A DNA stretch of 64,000 nt from Methylophilus sp. GTDB taxonomy: Bacteria > Pseudomonadota > Gammaproteobacteria > Burkholderiales > Methylophilaceae. Of the stretch, positions 16,568-24,303 are shown piece after piece (position 1 is the first letter of the stretch; each line of letters opens with the position of its first letter). Below the pieces are notes generated by a model, which had not been told where the DNA came from, ran no database searches, and was given only the letters and a program-made list of their open reading frames with translations. The DNA is taken from assembly GCF_008015755.1 (NCBI RefSeq), contig NZ_SSGF01000011.1, positions 1 to 64,000 on the forward strand, in the 5' to 3' direction. Both the position numbers and the translations under genes were made by a program.

Positions 16568-17023
16568 TTAATGTGATCTTTCCTGAACAGGGTGTAACAG
16601 ATATGGTTCAAAAACTAATACCTCGCTCGGTAACTCGGTTTCTGAAAGATCATATGTAATCAGCTTTCCATTTTTTAATTTAAGCCTGTAGATGGCCGTA
16701 ACATCACCATCAGATTCAATTTCTGATTTTTCAATTCCGCTTAGTTCATGAACCTCTAGTTCGCCGCTGTCGGAAAGGGTTCCAGGAATAACGCACCACA
16801 AGGACTTGAATGAGCACTCATCCTGAAGACTCTTTAATGCATCCGCATTGGAAACCAATACTATGGAGTTATCTCGATGATTTTTAGACTCAATGATTTC
16901 GGATACGAACCATGGCCTGGTGTTAGTAAAAATACTGAAAGCAGAGTAAACCTCAGCGTTTGTTGGCCCAACCTCACAGTCCAACAAATTTGATAAGAAC
17001 ATATTATTTTCAATGAAATCCAT
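16568..17023 (-). CDS. Unknown acidic protein, first gene of the cassette
   Basis: 151 residues, not recognised. No signal peptide or membrane helix. The N-terminal half has hydrophobic/aromatic clusters (SAFSIFTNTRPWFVSEII), and the C-terminal half looks like strands with many Asp/Glu (GELEVHELSGIEKSEIESDG, then RLKLKNGKLITYDLSE). GGGGG precedes the ATG by 7 bases. It is 89 bases upstream of the AAA+ gene and 32 bases downstream of a strong palindrome (17055-17070), so it is probably the promoter-proximal gene of the cassette. Confidence 0.65.
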   Translation of the reverse strand: MDFIENNMFLSNLLDCEVGPTNAEVYSAFSIFTNTRPWFVSEIIESKNHRDNSIVLVSNADALKSLQDECSFKSLWCVIPGTLSDSGELEVHELSGIEKSEIESDGDVTAIYRLKLKNGKLITYDLSETELPSEVLVFEPYLLHPVQERSH

Positions 17024-17054
17024 TTAGTTTCCCCCGTTGATCAATGCAGCGATT

Positions 17055-17070
17055 GTGACCCATGGGACAC
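17055..17070. promoter_or_regulatory. Palindromic operator candidate
   Basis: GTGACCCATGGGACAC, symmetric at 14 of 16 positions, 32 bases upstream of the first cassette gene. Its G+C-rich core stands out in an A+T-rich stretch. A likely ligand is the XRE-like protein at 17289-17720; this is inferred from position. Confidence 0.5.
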
Positions 17071-17288
17071 TCATTTTCCAGAAAAAACATTTCACCAAAA
17101 TTTGGAATATTTTTTGGTTAGCAAGATTGTTTGGGAAGTTTAATAAGGAAATTGAAGTATTGCGAGACGGCTGCAAGCGGGAGTAAGTTATATGTAAATT
17201 AGATGATTAGGCAATATAACAAACCCCCTTAGCTCTTCAGAATTGACGAACGTATCGGTGAAAATCATTCAATATTGATGTTGCCAAT

Positions 17289-17720
17289 TCAATGATTTCT
17301 TCTTCTTGCGGCTATAGTAAATAGAGCTCTACGAGAGGGCGCATTGATAAAGAGTTTATCTTGGTCCAACTCTGCTAATGACAAGATCAAGTTAATCATA
17401 TCCATGTCGCGTTGATTCATACTTTCTAACCTGTTGAAGAAATTATGAGCCAACCGAAATTTAGATTCGGACATTTTTAGTGACAAGATGATTTTATGAT
17501 TTGAATATTTGATCGCTTCATTCAAAGTATCAGTCTCTGCATCATTCAGCTTATAGCCTGAGATAATTTGGACTTTAAATTTATCCCATTGCACATTTCT
17601 TGCGCCATTTTCAATACCACTTAAATATCCCTGAAGAACATCAAGTAAGTAAGCTGCTTTTTTTTGTTGGAAACGCCTTAACTTTCTAAAGGTGAGAATT
17701 AGTGTTGCTGCTGGAGTCAT
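17289..17720 (-). CDS. XRE-like helix-turn-helix regulator
   Basis: 143 residues. Residues about 8-45 fit an XRE-type helix-turn-helix: LILTFRKLRRFQQKKAAYLL then VLQGYLSGIENGARN. The rest is a helical region ending in basic residues (ARRRNH), with no known ligand or toxin domain. It is separated from the cassette by 265 bases that hold the palindrome at 17055-17070. It probably controls the cassette and itself. Island-borne regulators of this kind commonly govern defence or mobility genes. Confidence 0.65.
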   Translation of the reverse strand: MTPAATLILTFRKLRRFQQKKAAYLLDVLQGYLSGIENGARNVQWDKFKVQIISGYKLNDAETDTLNEAIKYSNHKIILSLKMSESKFRLAHNFFNRLESMNQRDMDMINLILSLAELDQDKLFINAPSRRALFTIAARRRNH

Positions 17721-17935
17721 GTGTGGATAGAAAAATAAATTTTATTTAGTCTACTACAGCACCTTTAGAAATGGAATAACCTATTGATTACATTGAATAA
17801 TTTAACTATATCATATTAGATTTTAGGGACATAATTCAATATTTAAGAGTTGAGTAATGATGAAATAGGTGCATCGCTTGAATTTATTAAACGCTATTCA
17901 ACTATTGCGGATACAAAGAAAAAAGACTTAAGTTT

Positions 17936-18176
17936 TTACCTTAAGTCTGAGGGTCTTGCGGCTTTTACTGTTGCGGGTATTGCCAGTCGCATTCTTCACT
18001 GACTCATGCTTGTCATGACCAAGATGTTCAGCCATCTCTGCTTCAAGCGCTCGCTCAACCAAGGCTTAGTCTAATTGCTTGAGCAGGCCATTCTCGCCAA
18101 TTAAATCTTCTGGCTTTTTATAATTCGCCAACAATCCATCTATCAGATCGTTGGGGAGGGCTTTTGATACGGTCAT
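17936..18176 (-). pseudogene. IS256-family transposase, N-terminal remnant
   Basis: Read leftward from an ATG at 18176, the frame gives MTVSKALPNDLIDGLLANYK, KPEDLIGENGLLKQL, then an in-frame TAA, then ALVERALEAEMAEHLGHDKH and a stretch ending in SKSRKTLR. This is the conserved N-terminus of mutator-type (IS256) transposases. The DDE domain is absent and a nonsense codon lies at residue 37, so it is a dead fragment. The bases just right of it (18200-18230, containing AATGACCGTTTACAC) look like the terminal inverted repeat of such an element, so the IS end lies at the start of the next ORF. Confidence 0.82.
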
Positions 18177-18212
18177 TTCTACTCCAAAAGTACTTTCGCA
18201 GTTTCCTGCAAA

Positions 18213-18797
18213 ATGACCGTTTACACAAAATTATTTATACCCTCATCTATATTGCAGTCTATGTCCATTCAAAAAATGGTGTTTGTTAATTTAATAGAAT
18301 TAATAGCTTATATATCTCATCAGACTACGATTTATCGTACTTCTCTTAAAAGGAATCAAAATTATTATAAATTGTTAATGAATTATTGGTTATCGTTACC
18401 TTTTGAATGCAAATTTACCAAAATCGAAAATCTTGACAATGATATGCTCAAGGCCGTTTCAATCAATCTTCAGTTGGAAAACAGCAATTTAAAAAATCAG
18501 GTTTCTCTACTCAATAAATCACTTTCTACTAAATTATCATCTAATTTCGAGGTTGCTAAATCCGAAGATAGGTTAATTCAAAATGAGAATTGGTATATAG
18601 CCTACACGGACACTGCTAGAGTATTAAAAAGTGTAATCGACAGAATTAATCAGCTTGGAGAAATTTTGATAATTGACCCTAATTTGGGGCAAATTATAGA
18701 CTTGTCCGCTTCTCCAAATAACAATGTAGTTGCGAAGGGCAATATTCTGAAACCATTCATCACCTATTTGCATAAATTAGATAAACAGGAACAATAG
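18213..18797 (+). CDS. Unknown protein at the right end of the island
   Basis: Up to 194 residues, very A+T-rich, not firmly recognised. A central heptad-like stretch, LQLENSNLKNQVSLLNKSLS, suggests a coiled coil, and the C-terminus has the pattern GEILIIDPNLGQIIDLSASP followed by a short helix. This layout faintly recalls GmtX-type accessory proteins of three-gene recombinase islands, but no companion recombinase is present and I would not assign it. The first codons lie in the likely IS256 end, so the natural N-terminus may have been replaced; Met codons at 18261 and 18276 are alternatives. It ends 68 bases before the intact ssrA. Confidence 0.5.
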   Translation: MTVYTKLFIPSSILQSMSIQKMVFVNLIELIAYISHQTTIYRTSLKRNQNYYKLLMNYWLSLPFECKFTKIENLDNDMLKAVSINLQLENSNLKNQVSLLNKSLSTKLSSNFEVAKSEDRLIQNENWYIAYTDTARVLKSVIDRINQLGEILIIDPNLGQIIDLSASPNNNVVAKGNILKPFITYLHKLDKQEQ

Positions 18798-18865
18798 GAT
18801 CAAAAATGTTATAATTGAATCATAAGTAATATAGTTGCAATTGCAAATACGTAACTTATGCCTCT

Positions 18866-19230
18866 GGGGGTGACTTGGATTCGACAGAGGTTGCGAAGCA
18901 GTGCAGGGCATACCGAGGATTCAGGTTACCTCGTAAATCCATCTGAACAAGTATAGTCGCAAACGACGAAACTTACGCTTTAGCCGCTTAATACCGGCTG
19001 AACGCTGCACCGAAGAGCTTCTCGGTCGGGCCAGGTAACTGGCAGCAGCGTCATTAAGAGAAGATCGTGGTGTGTTGGGTTACTTAATACATCATTAAAT
19101 CTAAGGTGACTCGCTTTACTCTTGCTTGCTCGTTGGTGAGTGTACGGTTAAATTAAACAACTCAGCTAAGTATGTAGAACTGTCTGTAGAGTGCTTTTGG
19201 ACGCGGGTTCGAAACCCGCCACCTCCACCA
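18866..19230 (+). ncRNA. ssrA: tmRNA (transfer-messenger RNA), complete copy
   Basis: A 365-base tmRNA that rescues stalled ribosomes. The 5' GGGGGTG pairs with 3' CACCTCC, followed by encoded CCA; the T-arm GGGTTCGAAACCC is typical. The tag frame at 18959-18991 reads ANDETYALAA-stop, the usual betaproteobacterial degradation tag. The conserved pseudoknot region and GTGCAGGGCATACCGAGG are present. Its upstream region has no promoter as good as that of the left copy; TTGCAA at 18835 is a possible -35 but no good -10 follows. A terminator hairpin comes right after. Confidence 0.97.
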
Positions 19231-19234
19231 AATC

Positions 19235-19270
19235 AAACCCAACTGAATATTCAGTTGGGTTTTTTATTTT
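19235..19270 (+). terminator. Terminator of ssrA
   Basis: AAACCCAACTGAA/TTCAGTTGGGTTT hairpin followed by TTTATTTT, five bases after the tmRNA CCA end. Confidence 0.92.
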
Positions 19271-19378
19271 CTACCGTGAGAACCCTCTGAAACAATCAAA
19301 ATAACCGAATTTTAAATGTGGACTACCCACGCTTTGATAGACACCGTTATAGTTTAATTAAACTGAACGGAGTAGATA

Positions 19379-19663
19379 ATGGCAAGGGAACGATTTGCAG
19401 AAGAGTTTAAGGCTGAGGCAGTACGCCAAGTGGTTGAACGTGGTTTTTCAGTTACTGATGTAGCGAACAGACTTGGAGTATCCGCACAAAGCCTTTATAA
19501 ATGGGTCAGAGCCTCGGAGCCATCGGACGAAGAGAAGCACAAGGCCGAGCTGATTGAAGTCAAGCGTGAGAATCTTCGCTTGCGCGCAGAGTTGGCCAGA
19601 GCCCAGGAAGAGCGAGATATTTTAAAAAAGGCCGCCGCGTACTTTGCAAGACAGCCAGAGTAA
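19379..19663 (+). CDS. IS3-family transposase OrfA
   Basis: 94 residues with the helix-turn-helix of IS3 OrfA (FAEEFKAEAVRQVVERGFSV then VANRLGVSAQSLYKWV) and a C-terminal leucine-zipper-like helix (ENLRLRAELARAQEERDILK). At 19624-19630 the heptamer A AAA AAG in the correct phase is the classical site for programmed -1 frameshifting, which fuses OrfA to OrfB. Confidence 0.93.
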   Translation: MARERFAEEFKAEAVRQVVERGFSVTDVANRLGVSAQSLYKWVRASEPSDEEKHKAELIEVKRENLRLRAELARAQEERDILKKAAAYFARQPE

Positions 19664-19710
19664 AGTACGCCTTTATTGAGGCTGCTAGCGATGAATACAA
19701 GATCCGCCCA

Positions 19711-20522
19711 ATGTGTCACCTGCTAGGTGTTCATCCTAGTGGGTTTTATGCATGGCGCCATAAACCGGAATCCAATCGAAGTATAGAGGACAGGCGTCTA
19801 CTTGGTTTAATCAAAGAGTCTTTTGAAGCTAGCCAGGGGATTTACGGTAGCAGGCGAGTATTTTGCGATCTGAGAGAGGTCGGGGAGTCTTGTGGTGTGC
19901 ATCGTGTCGCAAGGATCATGCGAGCGAATGGCATCGCAGCACTACGTGGATACAGAAAGCACCGCTTTAAATATCACAAGCCAGCGAAAGCAGCACCAAA
20001 CCGATTATCGCAGCAGTTCTATATGCACTCACCTGATGAGGCTTGGGTGACAGACATTACCTATATCCGGACTCTACAGGGCTGGCTCTATTTGGCTGTG
20101 GTGTTAGACCTGTTCTCTCGCAAGGTGATTGGTTGGTCAATGAAATCAACATTGGTTAAGGAAATCGTGTTGGATGCGATTTTAATGGCGGTATGGCGCC
20201 GTAAACCAACTAAGCCCGTCATTGTTCATTCTGACCAAGGGTCACAATATAGCAGTGACGAATGGAAGCGATTTTGCGAGCAACATCAACTTCAGGCAAG
20301 CATGAGTCGTAGAGGTAACTGCTACGACAATGCAGTGGCTGAGTCTTTTTTAGCAGCTTAAAAAAGGAAAGAATCCGCAATCATGTGTATCATTCGAGAG
20401 ATAAAGCACGCGCTGATATTTTTGATTATATTGAGGTGTTTTATAACAGGGCCAGACGACACTCACACCTAAATGGCATGAGCCCTGAAGCGTTTGAAGA
20501 GGTCTGGCGCAAACAAGGCTAG
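19711..20522 (+). pseudogene. IS3-family transposase OrfB (frameshifted)
   Basis: Carries the rve-type DDE integrase domain: the HTH_21 region IYGSRRVFCDLREVGES, the first Asp in WVTDITYI, the second in IVHSDQGSQYSSDEW, and the Glu in NAVAESFL. The frame stops at 20359-20361 right after AESFLAA, but in the next frame KKERIRNHVYHSRDKARADI runs on to 20522 and ends as EEVWRQQG. Restoring one T in the run of six T at 20346-20351 would rejoin the frames as AESFFSSLKKERI, the usual family sequence. Hence a one-base deletion has inactivated it. The Met at 19711 is only internal; the natural product is an OrfAB fusion. Confidence 0.9.
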
Positions 20523-20746
20523 GTGTCTACGAAACCGTGGATAGTCCAAATCGGCTGAACAGTGTCTACAAAGTTAGTGGCGATTCATCAGGAGCTCTAA
20601 GTTCCAAATATACAATCTGAATATTATTTGAGTTTAAAATAATTAATTCGATAATTAAGATTGCATACCAGCTCTTTTTTCTTCAATTTCTGGTGGCTTC
20701 TATGAATTAGTATTGAGGTAGAAAAATAATTTAGAGGTGCTAATCA

Positions 20747-21172
20747 ATGCGACATTTTCTTGTAACAGGGCTGATTTTAATGTGCGTTGGATGTGCGAAT
20801 GTACAACAATCACCTGAAGCCTCTCTGTATCAACGTATTGGCGGCAAGCCTATGCTCACACGTCTATCGAATCAGACTCTGGATATTGTGAGTAAAGATC
20901 CCAGAACAAGCCATTCATTCGAGGGTGTCAAAATGTCAACGCTCAAGCAAAGCCTTGCAGATTTTCTGTGTGTTAAAACAGGCGGGGATTGCATTTACGA
21001 GGGTGAGACCATGAAAAATGCACACAAAGAGTCTCAGATTAGCATGGCTGAATACGAAATTATGGTGGATGTACTACGTCAACGAATGGATCAAAATGGT
21101 GTGGGTACAAGCGAAAAGAACCAGTTATTAAAAATTTTGGCGCCCATGAAGCGTGACGTCGTCACAAGGTAA
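20747..21172 (+). CDS. Exported group I truncated haemoglobin-like protein
   Basis: 141 residues. The N-terminus MRHFLVTGLILMCVGCANV is a signal sequence with a lipobox-like end (Cys16), so it is probably a lipoprotein facing the periplasm. The body is a group I truncated globin: SLYQRIGGKPMLTRLSNQTL, then FLCVKTGGDCIYEGETMKNA followed by HKESQISMAEYEIMVDVL, where His in NAHK is the likely proximal haem ligand. Such globins bind O2 or NO. It is the first gene of a four-gene plus-strand unit and lies 13 bases before the cupredoxin gene, so it may deliver a gas or redox signal to the cyclic-di-GMP enzymes; inferred. Confidence 0.82.
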   Translation: MRHFLVTGLILMCVGCANVQQSPEASLYQRIGGKPMLTRLSNQTLDIVSKDPRTSHSFEGVKMSTLKQSLADFLCVKTGGDCIYEGETMKNAHKESQISMAEYEIMVDVLRQRMDQNGVGTSEKNQLLKILAPMKRDVVTR

Positions 21173-21185
21173 ATAGGGAGTTCAA

Positions 21186-21770
21186 TTGAAAAAAATATCA
21201 GCAATTTTTGCAATCATCCTGTTTGGTATTCAAGCCTTTTTAAGGGCCGAGGCTGCTGAGTTGGTGTTTGAAGTCAAAGATGCTTCTGGTAAACCCTTGC
21301 CTGAAACTGTAATTGCCATTTTTGATGGTAAAGCGCCTGCTGAAACCACATCAGGGACTGCAAAAATCATTCAAAAGAACAAACAATTCAACCCCGGTGT
21401 TGCGGTCGTTCAAACAGGTGCCGCAATCAATTTTCCGAATGAAGACTCAGTACGTCACCACGTCTATTCTTTTTCACCCGCTAAAAAATTTGAAATAAAA
21501 CTCTACAGCGGTGTTGCCACTAATCCTATCGTGTTTGATAAAGCTGGGGTCGTCAGTTTAGGCTGTAATATTCATGACTCGATGGTTGGATTTATCTATG
21601 TGGTAGATACACCTTATTTCGCCAAAACTGATGCCAATGGCAAAGCTGTCATCAATGTGCCTGCAGGAAACCTTGTTTACCAAGTTTGGCCAGCAGGAAG
21701 ATTGAAGTTTGCGATTGAACAAAACCTAAAGGTCGATTCAAGCGAGGTCGTTAAGGTCAATTTGCCATGA
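21186..21770 (+). CDS. Exported cupredoxin-like protein (methylamine utilization family)
   Basis: 194 residues starting at a TTG codon with AGGGAG six bases upstream. A signal peptide covers residues 1-24 (cleavage near AEAAEL). The central cupredoxin fold keeps likely copper ligands: His in EDSVRHHVYSFS, and Cys, His and Met in SLGCNIHDSMVGFIYVVD. The first part is a carboxypeptidase-regulatory-like strand domain (VKDASGKPLPETVI). Members are often named methylamine utilization proteins but are not MauC (amicyanin), and their role is unproven. Its stop overlaps the next start by 4 bases, so it is coupled to the EAL protein. Confidence 0.82.
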   Translation: MKKISAIFAIILFGIQAFLRAEAAELVFEVKDASGKPLPETVIAIFDGKAPAETTSGTAKIIQKNKQFNPGVAVVQTGAAINFPNEDSVRHHVYSFSPAKKFEIKLYSGVATNPIVFDKAGVVSLGCNIHDSMVGFIYVVDTPYFAKTDANGKAVINVPAGNLVYQVWPAGRLKFAIEQNLKVDSSEVVKVNLP

Positions 21771-24226
21771 AAAACATAAGTAAATGGTTGGATTTTAGAC
21801 ACATTCGCACGCGCTTGACGGTGGTGATTTTGAGCTTGGTGGCGGTGCAACAGATTGCCAGTTTGGTGCCACTGAAAATCAGTATTAATCAACACTCATA
21901 TAAAATTGCTGAGAATCAGCTCGCCGTTGGCGAGCGTGTCTATGAGAACCTACTTCAACAGAACTCTTCCGCGTATCAACAATCTGCAAAAGTGCTGGCT
22001 TCTGATTACGCCTTTAGAGAGGCTGTTGCAACCAACGATATCGGCACCATTCAATCCGCACTCTTAAGTTATCAAGAAAGAATTCATGCCGAGGTGGCCT
22101 ACTATGTTAGTGATGATGGCGGTACGCTAGCCCACACAGCTACCACTAAAGAAGCCTCGCAAAAAATAAACTTGGATCTAGTGCGCGAGCAATATACTTC
22201 TGGAAAGTTACGTTTCGATATCATTGACGGAAAACCCTTTCAGCTGATTGCTGTGCCAGTCAAAGCCCCCATTGTCATCGGGTGGATTGTGTTGGGGTTC
22301 CAGCTTGATCAGTCAGTTGCTAATCAAATAAAACAGCTAACTAATTTGGACGTTACTTTTGTTCAGAAAACTTCTTCAAATGACTGGAAAATTGTTGGTG
22401 GGACACTTTCAGCTGACGGTGCGCACGAGCTGGTCGACTCCATGAATCCGATGGTCTCTGAACAAGACGCTATTCATCAGAAGACCATAGAGAACGACTC
22501 CTTTCACATCAAACTCAGAAAGCTTTATGAGGATAAAAAGGGTGAGCAGTTATTTGTGGTTTTGCAAGAGTCAGTGACTAAATATGTTCAAGAGCTGAAT
22601 ACTTTATTTTTAACACTCCTTGTTTTAACGCTGGCGGGTATATCTTTGCTCGCTTCTGTAATTTGGGTGACCACCAAAAAAATGGTGAAACCGATTAGCG
22701 AGCTCACTGAAAACGTGACTGAAATGACCAAGGGTAATTACAGTCAAGAATTGACGATTGATCGACGAGATGAGCTTGGTCAGTTAGGCAGGCTTTTTAA
22801 TGAGATGCGGGAAGCTATTCAAGAGCGCACTAATCGAATTCATAGGCTGGCATTTCATGATGAGTTAACCGGGCTCTATAACAGCCTTTCGTTTATGCAG
22901 GGTGTCAATGCTGCAATCCATTCTCATGCGCCATTAAATCATGCGTTCTCCATCGTTGTGTTAAACGTTAATCGATTCAAGCCAGTCAATAACTTATTGG
23001 GTAGAGATTTTGGTGACGATTTACTCAGACACGTGGGTCAAGTATTGAAGGAAAATATTTTCTCACCTTCGGATATTGTCGCGAGGTTAGATGCGGATGA
23101 GTTCGCAGTGCTTCTCCAGCATTCCGGCGAGGAGAAAGCGAGTGCATTTGTTGCGAATGTGTTGAAAATATTTCACGAGCCTGTGTTTGTCCAAGACCAG
23201 CCGATCGATGTCAGAACTGGTATCGGTGTGGCTGTTTATCCTAGCCATGGACTGGATGAAGAGTCACTATTAAATCATGCAGAGACTGCTCAGCTAGAGT
23301 CAAAATCTAAGAAGCTTGATTTTGTCGTTTACGATCAATCTTTAGAGGTCGATGAGTCAGAAAATCTGACCATGATTACAGACTTAAAAGAAGCAATTGC
23401 AAAAAATCAATTGTTGTTGTTTATACAGCCGAAAATTGATATCGTCACCGGTGAAGCGATTGGTGGAGAGGCGCTGATTCGTTGGAAACACCCGGTGAAA
23501 GGCATGGTTTTTCCGGATCAATTTATTCCTTTTGCTGAGCAAACTGGCGTCATTAGTGACATCACTAATTGGATGCTGGTCAGGGCATGCCAGGTGCTCC
23601 ATGAGTACAAGCAGAGGGGGATTAAAATCTCCATTGCCGTTAACCTGTCGACCAGAGATTTGAACAACTTTCAACTACCGCATCAGTTGTCTTTGTTGCT
23701 GTCCAAATATCATCTCGATGCCAAAAGCTTAAAACTGGAAATTACCGAGGGAAGTTTGATGCAAGATCCTGAACGTGCACAAGCGGTTGTCAGGAAACTT
23801 GCTGATATGGGTTTCCATTTGGCTATTGATGATTTTGGTACGGGTTATTCATCCTTGGCTTACTTGCGACAATTGCCTGTGCAAGAGCTAAAAATTGACC
23901 GATCATTTGTGATGTTTATGGATAAGAACAGTGGCGATGCCAGCATCGTAAAGTCTACCATTGACCTGGCTCACAACCTCGGCTTGCGGGTGGTAGCTGA
24001 GGGCATCGAAAATCAAGATGTGCTTACACATCTTGGACTGCTGGGGTGTGACGAGGGCCAAGGTTATTTTATCGGTAAGCCGCTGTCTGAGGACGATTTT
24101 TCATTATGGCTTAGTGATTGGCATACTAAGCATAGTGCCACCGCTGCAACCTATGACCTACCGCCAACTCATCTTAGTCACCTTGGTAAACAATTCGCTA
24201 ATTTTTCACACTCGAAACCTAATTAA
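21767..24226 (+). CDS. Membrane c-di-GMP phosphodiesterase with degenerate GGDEF
   Basis: 819 residues. Membrane helices at about 17-37 and 280-302 enclose a periplasmic sensor of about 240 residues. A HAMP domain (MVKPISELTENVTEMTKGNY) follows, then a GGDEF domain whose signature is LDADEF instead of GGDEF and so is probably without cyclase activity. An EAL domain ends the protein with its catalytic motifs: GEALIRW, VNLSTRDL, LEITEGSL, AIDDFGTGYSSLAYL, LKIDRSF, VVAEGIEN and DEGQGYFIGKPL. It most likely degrades c-di-GMP in response to a periplasmic signal. The periplasmic part shares a pattern (ASDYAFREAVAT) with the diguanylate cyclase encoded next (SKDYGFLEAFAT). Confidence 0.9.
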   Translation: MKNISKWLDFRHIRTRLTVVILSLVAVQQIASLVPLKISINQHSYKIAENQLAVGERVYENLLQQNSSAYQQSAKVLASDYAFREAVATNDIGTIQSALLSYQERIHAEVAYYVSDDGGTLAHTATTKEASQKINLDLVREQYTSGKLRFDIIDGKPFQLIAVPVKAPIVIGWIVLGFQLDQSVANQIKQLTNLDVTFVQKTSSNDWKIVGGTLSADGAHELVDSMNPMVSEQDAIHQKTIENDSFHIKLRKLYEDKKGEQLFVVLQESVTKYVQELNTLFLTLLVLTLAGISLLASVIWVTTKKMVKPISELTENVTEMTKGNYSQELTIDRRDELGQLGRLFNEMREAIQERTNRIHRLAFHDELTGLYNSLSFMQGVNAAIHSHAPLNHAFSIVVLNVNRFKPVNNLLGRDFGDDLLRHVGQVLKENIFSPSDIVARLDADEFAVLLQHSGEEKASAFVANVLKIFHEPVFVQDQPIDVRTGIGVAVYPSHGLDEESLLNHAETAQLESKSKKLDFVVYDQSLEVDESENLTMITDLKEAIAKNQLLLFIQPKIDIVTGEAIGGEALIRWKHPVKGMVFPDQFIPFAEQTGVISDITNWMLVRACQVLHEYKQRGIKISIAVNLSTRDLNNFQLPHQLSLLLSKYHLDAKSLKLEITEGSLMQDPERAQAVVRKLADMGFHLAIDDFGTGYSSLAYLRQLPVQELKIDRSFVMFMDKNSGDASIVKSTIDLAHNLGLRVVAEGIENQDVLTHLGLLGCDEGQGYFIGKPLSEDDFSLWLSDWHTKHSATAATYDLPPTHLSHLGKQFANFSHSKPN

Positions 24227-24303
24227 CCTAAATAATCATCACACAGTTTGATAAATCAGCCACTATCAGCGAGCCCCGCATTATCTGTTTGATTAAAAGC
24301 CAA

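Larger units (their letters stand above)
11332..19230. mobile_element. Genomic island bracketed by two ssrA copies
   Basis: tmRNA genes are well-known integration sites of islands and prophages. Here a partial ssrA (11332-11532) and a complete one (18866-19230) lie in the same orientation 7.3 kb apart, enclosing genes unrelated to the housekeeping block on the left. The interior is visibly richer in A+T, especially 15.5-18.8 kb. Unlike the usual pattern, where only a short 3' segment is duplicated, the duplicated part is the 5' two-thirds and the intact copy is on the far side. No tyrosine or serine recombinase is encoded inside, so the island looks immobile or has lost its integrase, perhaps when IS256 inserted at its right end. 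Confidence 0.75.
19319..20548 (+). mobile_element. IS3-family insertion sequence, 1230 bp
   Basis: Ends are imperfect 27-base inverted repeats: left TGGACTACCCACGCTTTGAT continuing to GACACC, right (reverse strand) TGGACTATCCACGGTTTCGT continuing to GACACC. Inside are orfA and orfB in the -1 arrangement of IS3 elements. No convincing target-site duplication flanks it. The orfB frame is broken (see below), so it is probably inactive. Just beyond the right end, at about 20560-20587, a sequence similar to the terminal repeat recurs, possibly debris of a related IS. It lies directly outside the ssrA island. Confidence 0.9.

Noticed and set aside
11332..19230. Prophage
   Set aside because: No capsid, terminase, tail, lysis or integrase gene can be seen; the content fits a small genomic island.
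20555..20590. Second copy of the IS3 right terminal repeat, as if a composite element or tandem IS were present
   Set aside because: The similarity is only partial (about 18 of 27 bases), there is no second transposase, and no matching left end was found, so I list it only as possible debris.
22850..23330. Active diguanylate cyclase domain in the 819-residue protein
   Set aside because: The signature is LDADEF, lacking both glycines needed for catalysis.
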